A stretch of 64,000 bases of DNA. It comes from Bdellovibrionales bacterium (GTDB lineage: Bacteria; Bdellovibrionota; Bdellovibrionia; Bdellovibrionales; Bdellovibrionaceae). Positions 1 to 9,717 of this stretch are shown piece after piece. Each line of letters opens with the position of its first letter. The stretch's first letter is position 1. Location of the stretch: positions 62,001 to 126,000 of the forward strand of contig JADJOV010000025.1 in the NCBI GenBank assembly GCA_016713585.1, in the 5' to 3' direction. A model generated the notes under the pieces. That model did no database searches. It was not told where the DNA came from and worked only from the letters and a program-made list of their open reading frames with translations. The translations under genes and the position numbers were made by a program.

Positions 1-48
1 AATCGCATCCAAAGAACTTATATTGAGTGGTGTGTTTACATTATTCAT
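1..48 (-). CDS. possible 5' end of a gene running off the left edge
   Basis: An ATG on the minus strand at 48-46 opens a 16-codon frame (MNNVNTPLNISSLDAI) that reaches the window edge without a stop. There is no clear Shine-Dalgarno sequence upstream. Too short to assign a family; it may be chance. Confidence 0.25.
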   Translation of the reverse strand, partial: MNNVNTPLNISSLDAI

Positions 49-102
49 AGTCTAAGAGGCTATGCTGAAGTTGATCAAAGTTCTAGAGTGATTCTTTTTT
101 TT

Positions 103-942
103 TCAAAATTCTTCTAAAATTGAAAGCCCTGAGAAGATAAATCCATCTGGATTGTAACGTTGAGCAGCGAAAACCTCTTCCGAAGTTGATAAAGGTCCCA
201 GAAACACTTTCTTGAAACGTCGACGAACTTCATTTCCCAGGGCTTCGTTAAACAGCAGTCGCTTCTTGAATTTCAGAGGCGTCAGCCATACATCCGCACG
301 AATTGAAGGTACCATTTCAAGTCCCACACTTTGAAGGGATAAAATTCGCGTGATTTCAGGAAGGCTGCTTCCATAACACCAGGTCGGTTCCTCTTCACGA
401 ATACTCTTGATGATCACGTCAATGTCGCTCTGAATCAGAACTCGAGCGGCCGCGTTTGCTTCTTTAAGCAATTTCATCACTACCACATGGATATTTTGAG
501 CATTGTCTTGAACATTCAGAATAAATTTTTGTTGTGGAAATCTTTGTAGAAAAGTCCTGACCTCAATCAAATCCGGAAAGTAAGTTTTCAGAGTGTTAAA
601 AGGGTAAAAATAAGGCCGATCTCCCTGATACCTCTCTGGTCCCATCTTCTCAACGGTCAAAAGTGGCTCGAGCAAGCCCTTCTCCTGGACAAAAAGGATT
701 TCGTCCTTCGACATTCTCACATCTAAAAATAAAATTACTTGAGGAGCTAGACTGATGGCTGCCTGCGCCTCGCTTTCTGAAAAAGGGATCTTCACCGAGA
801 GGGCTGGATTCGAGCTTCCAACGTCAGTCAGAAATGGGTGATTATATGGCTGATAGTTTTGCCCCAATCCCCACATTCGGAGGCTCCCAAAGACCATAGC
901 CGCAAAAAAAAGAACTCCCAAGCTTGTTAATAGCAATTTCAT
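103..942 (-). CDS. GDPD-like exported protein, degenerate
   Basis: A protein of about 279 residues with an N-terminal hydrophobic segment (residues 1-20, MKLLLTSLGVLFF), so probably membrane-anchored or exported. The region around ILFLDVRMSKDEILFV resembles the glycerophosphodiester phosphodiesterase core (family pattern: E-x-D-V-x-x-T-x-D), followed by EPLLT where the family has its 'HD..L.R.T' strand. The usual HRG motif and the PENT-type Glu are not visible, so catalysis is doubtful. The start at ATG 942 is chosen over GTG 948 because AGGGTG lies upstream at a suitable distance. The family call rests on one motif region and overall TIM-barrel-like spacing, so it is tentative. The gene stands alone. 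Confidence 0.55.
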   Translation of the reverse strand: MKLLLTSLGVLFFAAMVFGSLRMWGLGQNYQPYNHPFLTDVGSSNPALSVKIPFSESEAQAAISLAPQVILFLDVRMSKDEILFVQEKGLLEPLLTVEKMGPERYQGDRPYFYPFNTLKTYFPDLIEVRTFLQRFPQQKFILNVQDNAQNIHVVVMKLLKEANAAARVLIQSDIDVIIKSIREEEPTWCYGSSLPEITRILSLQSVGLEMVPSIRADVWLTPLKFKKRLLFNEALGNEVRRRFKKVFLGPLSTSEEVFAAQRYNPDGFIFSGLSILEEF

Positions 943-1069
943 GAGCACACCCTAGCTCTGACGCATTTAATCATACAAGATTTCTAATTTCGCCGATCAA
1001 TCAAACGACTTGATATCACATCTCGCAAAAAGCTGATAAGTGATTAGCTTGAGACAGTTTTTCGTGGAG

Positions 1070-1341
1070 ATGGAGCCTACGGATATGAAAAGAGAGTCAC
1101 CTGATCTACTCAGTGTTTTTGTCTTGCCCTTAGAGAACAGCAAAATTCCTTACTTTGTAACTGGCTCAATCGCCTCAATCTTTTATGGGGAGCCCCAACT
1201 AACTCATGACATCGACGTTGCATTGTTCTTACAGCAGAACTAAGCGTATGGCTTGCACCCGCTGAGTACATCGTTATTCGAAAGCTAGAGTATTTCAGAG
1301 AAGGATAAAAATCTACCCATGACGTGTACCCAGTCCAACTC
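1070..1341 (+). pseudogene. nucleotidyltransferase remnant with internal deletion and stop
   Basis: The first part reads PYFVTGSIASIFYGEPQLTH then DIDVAL, the G-S plus D-x-D signature of small minimal nucleotidyltransferases. It stops at 1243. In another frame directly after (about 1256-1340) comes LAPAEYIVIRKLEYFREG, then a stop, then KSTHD; in intact relatives this is the later helix with REGGS-KH-RDI. The roughly 50-60 residues that should separate the two parts are missing, and an in-frame TAA interrupts the second part. This is therefore a deleted and interrupted gene rather than a single frameshift. It could be the remains of an AbiEii-like or similar enzyme; the substrate is unknown. 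Confidence 0.6.
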
Positions 1342-1422
1342 GGTGACCGTCAAGGCGTTAACCCGCGAATTGCGCTCACCTGGTTACCAAATTGCATTTC
1401 CACAGTGTCATTTGGAGGCCCC

Positions 1423-3774
1423 ATGCAGAATCGTTTAAAGTGGTTTTCAATGGTAATCAGTGTCGAACTTCTATTCACATGCTTGACTGTTCTTGCTCCA
1501 TTTCATTTCGATTCAAATAATTATCTAAAAAAATCGCTCATTCATGCAGACCAAGGTATTCCTGCAGGCTATGAATCTTATTTCAGCTGCCCAGATATTT
1601 TGCAAACACCCGCACAGAAACCTTCACATTTAAGTGAAGAATGGCGGGCTTTAAAGGCGGCACACTTTTCTTTTGTTGCGGAGCTTTTGGCACTCTACCC
1701 AAAAGATACGAAGATCTATTTTTTAGCTCGGGATTCTGAATACTTGTATGATGTTGCTAAACTCGTGACTGAAGGCACAGATGATTTTAATCGTATTCAC
1801 CTGCTTAATGTTTCACGCGCCAATATGCGACATCCAGATATTAAAGCCTATCTAAGTGAATCTGGAATTACCGAGAAATATTTGCTGGACGGTAAAAAGG
1901 TTCTTTTTGTAGATACGGGCTTTGCCGGCACAATTCCTCGCGTCATCACGGAGCTGTTTCCGCCTTCGGCGGCTCAGCATTAAAAACCCATCTAGTGGTT
2001 AGTGATAATTTAAAACATCCGTCATCACGCGCTTTTTAGTTCATTTGAATCCGTCAGTAAACGATCAAAGAGCATCAGATATGCATGGTACAATTGTAAC
2101 CTACGAAAGAATGCCTCGATATACCGATCGTTCTATCGGATATGTAAAATCAGACGGTCACCTTCATCCAGTAAGTCCGATTCAAGGGTCTACGGATGGA
2201 TCCGTTTCAAAGTCACAAAGCTTGCAGTTCATGCAGGACATTAGGGCTGAATGGGAAACTCCGGCAGTGAAATTACGCTTTAAACAAGACAAACTTCAGA
2301 CTGAAAACATCATTAGTCTTTTACTCTCAAACGATGAAGCTGCAATTGAGCAACTTAAAGCCGACTTGAGAAAAACAGAAAATACGCCTGAGGGAAGGTT
2401 TATGGAAGCCCTGATTAGAGATATCTTTGAATCAATAAATAATGCTGGTTTAGACATTAGGATCACAATTGATCAGCTTGGTCTAAAAGATCATCAAAAT
2501 AATGGTGAAAAAAAATTGGGCAAAGGCAAGAGTGTTAAGAAAAATCCGCCAAAAATTCCCAAAAAAGAATCGCTAATGACAAAATTTCCCGAATGGAAAC
2601 CTATTCTAGAAAATCCAGAGGATATGATTCCTAAGCTTTTTAAAAACGAAGCCTGGCAAATGATAGGCAGCCTAATTGATGCTAACGTAGACGTCGAAAT
2701 AAATAGGCTTCTTATTAACTCACTTTTTGATCAAGCAGCAACAGGAATAAAAAAATCTCTTCAAATTCTTTTATTGAAAAAGCTGATGCCGCGTCCTTAT
2801 TCTATTTGAATCAAAAAATCTTCTCACAAGAATATGCAAAAGACATGAAAGATCTCCTCAAGCTCATAATTGAAAAAGCCAAACCTGACCAATTTCATTC
2901 TGTTATTAGGTTTGTCTTTTCAAAAGCATATACAAGTAACATGTTAGACCTTTTAAAGCTTGTTATTGAAGAAGCTGATGCTACCGCAATACGCGATTTG
3001 CAAACATTCGTTTTTCATGAACCGCATGCAAAATCTCTCGGACATAAAATGCTGGAATCCTCCCTAAAAATCGAAAATCGAAGCCTCCGAATGGCTTTCA
3101 TTAAAGAAAATTTACTTAAGATTAAGTCGTCGCTCCCGTCAATACAAGCGACGGTTGTTCAGCCTAAGGCTATTTCTGCGTCCTTGATGCCGGGTGATAA
3201 AATTCAAATTAGAGATCGCATTATGACAGTGCTTGCAAAAGCAGGGGAGGGTCGTCGTGGTATTGTCTTTCAAGTTCAGACTAATAATGGGGCTAAGTAT
3301 GCCTTGAAAGTTGCTAAGGATTTTGGAGCAGAAACCTTAAACTCACTGGCCAAGGAGTCCTCAAAAGCAGATCTCTGGCATGCCTTGAAAATTCCATATG
3401 CCAAAGTATTGGTGCATGAAAAGACTTACGTTTTAAAGCCTTGGATCGAAGGCGTGCGTGGGGATGAAGTTGTCGAAGGACTGGCCTCTGTAGATCAAAA
3501 ATATAGAGCCGCTGCAGATTCCCTTTTAGCTCTGGTAAGTAAAATTCGAGCACAGGGTGCTTATGTTGGTGATTTTAGACCAGCTAATTTGATTTGGGTG
3601 GCCAATAAAGCCTGGGTTATTATTGATTCAGGTGGAATCGAACAAGGAATGTCTTTCGAAACAGCGCATGAAAAATGGTTAAACGCGGATCATCGCGGAA
3701 TTAAGTTTGAAAGACGATGGAAAATGAAAGTTCCTTTGCCGGCATGGCAATGTAACGCGCTCTTTTCTCAATAA
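1423..3774 (+). CDS. exported protein with COG5610-like N-region and C-terminal kinase-like domain (3 frameshifts)
   Basis: Read across frameshifts near 1975, 2034 (T run) and 2755 (A run), one gene of about 784 codons results. The ATG at 1423 has GGAG 7 nt upstream and starts a signal-peptide-like N-terminus (MQNRLKWFSMVISVELLF). Around residues 100-190 are IYFLARDSEYLYDVAKL and KKVLFVDTGFAGTI, which recall the 'F-ARDG ... VDIGW-GT' motifs of HAD-like proteins of the COG5610 type. A charged, Lys-rich middle follows. The C-terminus carries what look like all the kinase essentials: a Gly loop (GEGRRGIVF), a beta-3 Lys (YALKVAK), a catalytic-loop equivalent (VGDFRPANL) and a metal Asp (IIDSGG). 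Whether it is really exported, and what it phosphorylates, is unknown. Confidence 0.5.
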
Positions 3775-3988
3775 AACCACCACATCAAGTATAGTGACGG
3801 CCGTCGGCCCAATTGATCGCTGCAAAAACTTATGGGTCTGTTAAAACACCATAACATACTGATATTACTACTTATTTTATATAAGCTAAAAAAAGACGTA
3901 TTTCCGCTTGTAATTGTGCTTTGGATCACTTACTTTGGCGTCGAAATCAATTGGCTTTCATTTATTCTTAACCGCGACAGGGCTGCCT

Positions 3989-4402
3989 ATGAATAAAATC
4001 AATCGTAAAGTGGAATACGCGCTCATGTCCCTCAAGTACATGACGTTGAAAATTCCAGGTGATTTGACCTCAGCCAAGGAGGTCTCTGAAACCTTTAAGA
4101 CTCCCTTCGATGCCACAGCTAAGGTCATGCAAGTGATGGCTCAAAGTGGCCTCCTTCGATCAGAGCATGGAACAAATGGTGGTTATCAAATTGCTGGTAA
4201 CTTGGATCAAACTTCACTTTTAAATCTTCTCGAAATGATTGAGGGTCCGACGTCTCTTGTGAAGTGTTTTCAGAAAGAGGCGCAATGTGAAATTAAGGGT
4301 CAGTGTAATATTATTTCTCCGATTCATAATTTGAATCAGAAATATCAGGATTTTTTTGAAAAAGTGACGTTGAAAGAATTGTTGGTGAACCATGAGTCGT
4401 GA
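3989..4402 (+). CDS. Rrf2/IscR-family regulator of the suf operon
   Basis: A winged-helix Rrf2 protein of 137 residues (MNKINRKVEYALMSLKYM start). It has the helix-turn-helix region (LTSAKEVSETF, then VMQVMAQSGLL and GTNGGYQI) and three cysteines, C-x6-C-x5-C, in KCFQKEAQCEIKGQC. This is close to the C-x5-C-x5-C Fe-S ligand set of IscR. The ATG at 3989 is preferred over upstream starts because it matches the family N-terminus and has AGGG upstream. It overlaps sufB by 11 nt. By family knowledge it probably senses Fe-S status and regulates the suf genes; that regulation is inferred from position. Confidence 0.85.
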   Translation: MNKINRKVEYALMSLKYMTLKIPGDLTSAKEVSETFKTPFDATAKVMQVMAQSGLLRSEHGTNGGYQIAGNLDQTSLLNLLEMIEGPTSLVKCFQKEAQCEIKGQCNIISPIHNLNQKYQDFFEKVTLKELLVNHES

Positions 4403-5792
4403 AACGATCTCTTCAGATTATAAATATGGATTCGAAACACAGATCGAAACAGACGCTTTGGCTAAAGGTCTTAACGAAGACGTCATTCGGCTAATCTCGT
4501 CTAAGAAACAAGAGCCTGAGTGGTTGCTTGAATCCAGGCTGAAAGCTTTCGCTCATTGGAAAACTTTGGTCGAGCCAACCTGGGCCCAACTCAAACATGA
4601 GCCTCTTGATTATCAGAATATTTGCTACTATTCCGCTCCCAAAAAACCAACAAAAGGTCCTCAATCCCTTGATGAAATGGATCCGGAGCTGATTAAGACT
4701 TTTAAGAAACTCGGAATCCCATTGAACGAACAGAAGCGAATTTCCGGTGTCGCGATGGATGTCGTTTTTGATTCGGTCTCTATCGGAACCACTCACACAG
4801 AAGAGCTTGAAAAGGTTGGCGTGATTTTCTGCTCAATTAGCGAAGCTGTCCAAAAATACCCTGACCTCGTCAAAAAATACATTGGCACCATTGTTCCGTA
4901 TTCAGACAATTTCTATGCGGCACTCAATGCCGCGGTTTTTACCGACGGATCCTTTTGCTATATTCCCAAAGGGGTTCGGTGCCCCATGGACCTATCGACT
5001 TATTTCAGAATCAACGCCAAGGAAACTGGCCAATTCGAGCGGACCCTTCTGGTAGCGGACGAAGGCAGCTACGTGAATTACCTTGAAGGCTGCACAGCTC
5101 CTCAGCGGGACGAGAATCAACTCCATGCAGCTGTTGTTGAATTGATTGCAATGGAAGGGGCCGAGATCAAGTACTCCACTGTCCAAAATTGGTACACTGG
5201 AAATAAGCAGGGCGTGGGCGGGGTTTACAACTTTGTCACAAAACGAGGCAAATGCGCCGGGCGAAATTCGAAGATTTCTTGGACCCAGGTTGAATCTGGG
5301 AGTGCTATCACTTGGAAATATCCCTCGGTGATTCTGCAAGGAGATAATTCCGAAGGGGCCTTTTACTCCGTCGCTCTCACTCACGATTATATGCAGGCCG
5401 ACACTGGCACAAAGATGATTCATATTGGGGAATTTCAACTGGGCATTCCAGCAATTCCTATCGAGGCCTGGTTAAAGTTATGCCGTCTGCGGAAAACGCA
5501 CGAAATTATTCTCAATGTGATTCTATGCTGGTGGGTCCAGATTGTAGCGCCAATACTTTCCCCTATATCGAAATTAAAAATAAAAATGCAATCCTTGAAC
5601 ATGAGGCTTCAACCTCACGAATCAGCGAAGAACAACTTTTTTTATTTACAAACAAGAGGGCTCAATCTTGAAAAATCCATCTCCATGTTGGTCAATGGTT
5701 TTTGCAAAGATGTATTTAAGGAGCTTCCTCTGGAATTTTCAGTTGAGGCGGTCAAGCTCATTGAAATGAAACTCGAAAACTCGGTGGGGTAA
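4392..5792 (+). CDS. sufB: Fe-S assembly scaffold protein SufB (frameshifted, small deletion)
   Basis: SufB forms the SufBC2D complex that builds Fe-S clusters in the cytoplasm. The first 345 residues read cleanly (GVAMDVVFDSVSIGTTH, then FCYIPKGVRCPMDLSTYFR, then NYLEGCTAP). After HIG at about 5430 the family sequence KNTRSTIVSK is missing. The frame then changes: GISTG, SNSYRGLVKV and MPSAENARNYSQCDS are in the +1 frame at 5433-5640. A second shift in a T run near 5640 restores the frame for FYLQTRGLNLEKSISMLV to the end. The first lesion is thus a deletion of roughly 28-29 nt, not a homopolymer slip. The gene lies between rrf2 and sufC, 4 nt from sufC. Confidence 0.9.
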   Translation: MSRETISSDYKYGFETQIETDALAKGLNEDVIRLISSKKQEPEWLLESRLKAFAHWKTLVEPTWAQLKHEPLDYQNICYYSAPKKPTKGPQSLDEMDPELIKTFKKLGIPLNEQKRISGVAMDVVFDSVSIGTTHTEELEKVGVIFCSISEAVQKYPDLVKKYIGTIVPYSDNFYAALNAAVFTDGSFCYIPKGVRCPMDLSTYFRINAKETGQFERTLLVADEGSYVNYLEGCTAPQRDENQLHAAVVELIAMEGAEIKYSTVQNWYTGNKQGVGGVYNFVTKRGKCAGRNSKISWTQVESGSAITWKYPSVILQGDNSEGAFYSVALTHDYMQADTGTKMIHIGEFQLGIPAIPIEAWLKLCRLRKTHEIILNVILCWWVQIVAPILSPISKLKIKMQSLNMRLQPHESAKNNFFYLQTRGLNLEKSISMLVNGFCKDVFKELPLEFSVEAVKLIEMKLENSVG

Positions 5793-5796
5793 CATT

Positions 5797-6547
5797 ATGA
5801 TGTTAGAAATTAAAAATTTGCACGCCCAAATTGACGGGAAAAAGTACTTAACGGCTTGAATCTCAAAATCGCAGCCGGGAGACCCACGCGATTATGGGTC
5901 CTAATGGAGCCGGGAAGTCGACTCTATCTAAGATATTGGCTGGACACCCAGCCTATGAGGTGACTGAAGGCGAAGTCCTCTACGAAATCAATTTTGAGAT
6001 GAAAAATCTTTTGGATATGGAGCCTGACATCCGTGCAAAAGAGGGAATCTTTTTGGCTTTTCAATACCCGATTGAAGTCCCTGGAATAAGTAATGCTAAT
6101 TTTCTACGAACCTCTTTGAATTCAATTTTGGAGTACCACGGCTCCCCACCACTCTCTGAAGAAGAGTTTCTCACTCTGGCCCATAAAAAAATGGAGCTGC
6201 TGGCGATGAATCCCAAGTTTCTAGAACGCTCGGTCAATGTTGGCTTTTCTGGCGGCGAAAAGAAGCGGAACGAAATTTTGCAGATGGCAGTTCTTTCCCC
6301 TCGAGTTGCTTTTCTTGATGAGACTGACTCTGGGTTGGATATTGACGCCCTCCGAATTGTCTCCGAAGGTGTTAACAAACTCAAAACAAAGAATAATGCG
6401 ATTGTGCTGGTGACTCACTATCAGAGACTTCTGGACTATATAAAGCCTCAGTATGTGCACGTTTTAGCTGGCGGAAAAATCATCGAAACTGGGGATGCTG
6501 CCTTAGCTCTCAAGCTCGAAGAAAAAGGATATGACTGGCTTCTGTAG
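5797..6547 (+). CDS. sufC: Fe-S assembly ATPase SufC (2 frameshifts near the 5' end)
   Basis: This is the ABC-type ATPase of the SufBCD scaffold. The N-terminus MMLEIKNLHAQIDGKK starts at 5797. One-base losses near 5845 and 5880 break the frame before THAIMGPNGAGKSTLSKI (Walker A). Later elements are intact: the signature SGGEKKRNEILQM, Walker B AFLDETDSGLDIDAL typical of SufC, and the switch His in VTHYQRLL. The repaired length is about 250 residues, normal for the family. It follows sufB by 4 nt and precedes sufD by 17 nt. Confidence 0.9.
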
Positions 6548-6564
6548 GAGTTAGAAAAATAACT

Positions 6565-7901
6565 ATGAATTTACTAAAACAGTTTAACAAATTTGAAGCC
6601 TCCTTTCCTGCAACCGAGCCCGTTCGTGTTGGTCGAGGAAAAGCCCATGCTGCGGCCCTCTCGCTCGGACTGCCGACGAGAAAATCAGAAGACTGGAAAT
6701 ACACCAGCCTGAAGGCGCTTGACGAAGTTTCATGGATTCCTGCTCAACTCAATCGACGCCCGCTGTCCCCTGAACACTCGCAGCAGATAGCGTCGATGCT
6801 TCCTGCTGGCTTTACTAACCTGGTCTTCGTTAATGGCGAGTTCAATCCCCAGCATTCAAGCCCCTTGCCTGGTGATTTTACCTGGACCGAGTCTGAGAGT
6901 TTTGATTTAACGCCAACGCCAACTTCAAGCTCAAGTTCTGCAGCCAGTTTTTTGAGACTTTGCAAGGCGTATACTTTCAAAAACGATTTGTTTTAAATAT
7001 TCCTCCCGAAACTTCTTTATCTCGTCCGATTCATATTTTGTCGGTGAACTACCAGCAAGAGCCTGTGGAAAGCGCTGCCGTTTCTGGAACAATGATTCAA
7101 TTCCATTTAACCGTGACGGTGGGGGCTCGAGCCAAAGCCTCAATTGTTGAGTCCTCTTTAACCCTGCCCAACTCCGATCGGGCAAGCTCAGAAGAGGCTG
7201 GGAGCTTGACCCTTTCGAATGTCCTGACAAGGATTGCCCTCGGATCAGGCGCGAATTTGTCCTATCTTCGAATACAACGGGAATGTGATTCCGCATTTCA
7301 CCTTGGACAAACAGAATTTACCCAGGAACAAAATTCAAATCTGGAATTTTTGAGCTTGTCTCTTGGTGGGCAACTTTCGCGACATCAATTGCAGGTCAAG
7401 CTCGTTGGCCCAGAGGCAGCGAGCAAGATTTATGGGGCCTATGTGGGTCGGAAAAATCAGCATCATGACAGTCAAACAGCAATTCTGCATTTGGTCGGCG
7501 GTTGCTCAACTAAGCAGCTATGTAAAGGCCTTCTCGATGGTAAGTCCCGAGGCGTTTTTAACGGAAAGATTTGTATCGCTCGTGGGGCTCAGAAGGCTTC
7601 CTCTGAACAGCTGAATTCTAATTTGCTATTGAGTCACCTGGCTGAAGTTGACAGTAAACCTCAACTCGAGATTGATGCCGACGACGTCAAGGCCACCCAT
7701 GGTTCTACGGTTGGACCACTCGATCAAGAAGAGTTATTTTATTTGATTTCTCGAGGAATTCCTAAGTCAAAGGCGATTGCACTCTTAAGTTTTGGATTTG
7801 TCGCAGAAACTGTTGAAGAAATATCAAACCCAGAGATTAAGAATTTGGCGATCTCCCATTTGAATGAGGTTTTTAAGAAGTTGGAGTCAATAAACCTATG
7901 A
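6565..7901 (+). CDS. sufD: Fe-S assembly protein SufD (1 frameshift)
   Basis: SufD partners SufB in the scaffold. The N-terminal part carries the SufD pattern GLPTRKSEDWKYTSLKAL. A T run at about 6946 shifts the frame; the downstream frame continues FETLQGVYFQKRF, PPETSLSRPIHIL, and ends with the SufB/D beta-helix core: LVGPEAASKIYG, HHDSQTAILH, SRGVFNGKICI, THGSTVGPLDQEELFYL, SRGIPKSKAIALL. The repaired length is about 445 residues. The stop overlaps the sufS ATG (7898), implying translational coupling. Confidence 0.88.
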
Positions 7902-9151
7902 GTCAAGCATCCACTGAAACCAAGGAAAGTCTTGAGGGTTTTTTTGAACAGGTGCGAGTTCAATTCCCGACTGTCCTCCATAAATTCAACGGAAAAGAAA
8001 TCGTCTTTTTGGATAATACAAATACTACTATGAAGCCACAGAGCGTGATTGATCGAGTGACTCAGTTTTATGCCTTTGAGAACTCGAATGTCCACCGCGG
8101 CGCTTATCGATTGAGTCAGAATGCCACTGAGAATTTTGAGGCGACTCGCGCCAAGGTTGCGAATTTTCTGAGTGCCAAAACCCCTGATGAGATTGTTTTT
8201 GTTCGGGGCACCACAGAGGCCATAAACTTGGTGGCCGCAACGTGGGGTGAGAAAAATATCAAGGATGGCGACGAAATTCTACTAACTGAATTGGAACACC
8301 ACTCAAATATCGTCCCCTGGCAAATGCTCGCCGAGAGAAAAAATGCCATTATCAAAGTGGCTCGAATTCACGACAATGGCGAGCTCGATCTACAGGATTT
8401 TGAGCGAAAGTTGTCTGATAAAACAAAATTAGTTTCCGTAACGGCCTGCTCAAATACCCTAGGAACATTTACTCCCATCAAACAGCTTGCAGCGATGGCC
8501 CATAAAGTTGGCGCAAAAATTCTAGTTGATGGAGCCCAAATCGTGACTCAGAAAAAAGTCAATGTTGTCGATGTCGATGCAGATTTCTTTGCATTTTCGG
8601 CTCATTAAGATTTTTGGGCCAACTGGTGTTGGCGTTCTCTATAGCAAAGAGAGATTCTTGAGGAAATGCCCCCCTATCAAGGGGGAGGCAGTATGATATC
8701 TAGGGTGACTTTTGCCAAGACCACCTACAATGATGTCCCCACTCGCTTCGAAGCCGGGACTCCCCACGTCGAAGGGGTTGTTGCACTCAAAACTGCACTG
8801 GAATTCGTTGAGGGCATTGGATATGAGAGGATTTCTCAGTGGGAACATCAGCTGCTTGTGGCTGCGACTCAACGCCTAGGGAAAATTCAAGGGTTGACCA
8901 TCTACGGAAATGTTTCGGATAAAGCGCCCATTCTGTCTTTCAATCTGGAAGGGGCTCATTCTTCTGACGTGGCTCAAATCATGGATCAGTGCGGTGTCTG
9001 CGTTCGTGCCGGTCATCATTGCACCCAACCCTTAATGGATCGACTGGGGATTTCTAGTTCGGTTCGTGCTTCTTTTTCGGTTTACAATAACTACAATGAT
9101 ATTCTCGCCCTTGAAAAGTCGATTCTTAAAGCAAAGGAGCTTTTGCTATGA
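7898..9151 (+). CDS. sufS: cysteine desulfurase SufS (2 frameshifts)
   Basis: A PLP enzyme that takes sulfur from cysteine for cluster assembly. Visible are the N-terminal LDNTNTTMKPQSV, the THEHHSN-like segment TELEHHSNIVPW, the PLP-pocket VDGAQ, and the catalytic persulfide Cys in RAGHHCTQPLMDRLG. The frame breaks exactly at the PLP lysine (FSAH-K-IFGPTGVGVLYSKE, about 8606) and again near 8660 in a G/A run. The full length is about 418 residues, as in the family. It overlaps sufD and nfu by 4 nt each. Confidence 0.9.
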
Positions 9152-9717
9152 GCCAATCACCTGTTTCTGAAGTATTTATTCGTGTTCAGTCGACCCCAAA
9201 CCCTAATGCCTGGAAATTCGTATTGGATCGTCCGGTATTATCCGAAGGGAAAGCCACTTATGCCTCACCGGACGAGGCGAAGCAAAACATTTTAGCTTCG
9301 AGTCTTTTTGATGTAGCTGGAGTCAAACAAGTTCATTTTTTTCAAAATGTTATTACGGTGACCCATTCTTTTGACGGCGAAAGTGATGAAATTCAAAAAA
9401 ATGTCTGCGCAGTCATTCAAACCCGAATGCCCGTTCACAATCCAAATCAAACCAAAGTGGACGAAAAGAAAATGGCGAGAGAGTCTCTCTCAGATGATCT
9501 TCGAAAAATTGAGGAAGTCTTAGATCGCACCATTCGACCAGGCCTGCAGGGCGACGGTGGTGATCTCACTGTCGTCAAGTATGAGGACGATCAACTTTAC
9601 GTTCACTACGAGGGCGCCTGCGGCACTTGCCCAAGCTCCACCAGTGGGACCTTGATGGCCATTGAGGGAATTCTACGTGATGAATTTAATCCGAAAATTG
9701 AAGTCTTCCCGGTCTAG
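9148..9717 (+). CDS. Nfu-type Fe-S carrier (Nfu_N + NifU C-terminal domain)
   Basis: An intact 189-residue protein. Residues 8-80 match the Nfu N-terminal domain (RVQSTPNPNAWKFVLDR). Residues 115-189 are the NifU C-terminal domain with RPGLQGDGGDLTVV and the cluster-binding CxxC in EGACGTCPSSTSGTL. Nfu proteins receive clusters from the SUF scaffold and deliver them to targets; here the gene closes the suf operon, overlapping sufS by 4 nt. Its stop overlaps the convergent stop of the ATPase gene by 4 nt, so no space remains for a separate terminator. Confidence 0.9.
   Translation: MSQSPVSEVFIRVQSTPNPNAWKFVLDRPVLSEGKATYASPDEAKQNILASSLFDVAGVKQVHFFQNVITVTHSFDGESDEIQKNVCAVIQTRMPVHNPNQTKVDEKKMARESLSDDLRKIEEVLDRTIRPGLQGDGGDLTVVKYEDDQLYVHYEGACGTCPSSTSGTLMAIEGILRDEFNPKIEVFPV

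Noticed and set aside
4491..4796. Minus-strand frame inside sufB
   Set aside because: It is antisense to a clear SufB coding region and has no motif or ribosome-binding site.
4392..9717. Genuine loss of the SUF system
   Set aside because: Reading across single-base shifts restores every conserved block except one short deletion in sufB, which is better explained by consensus errors.
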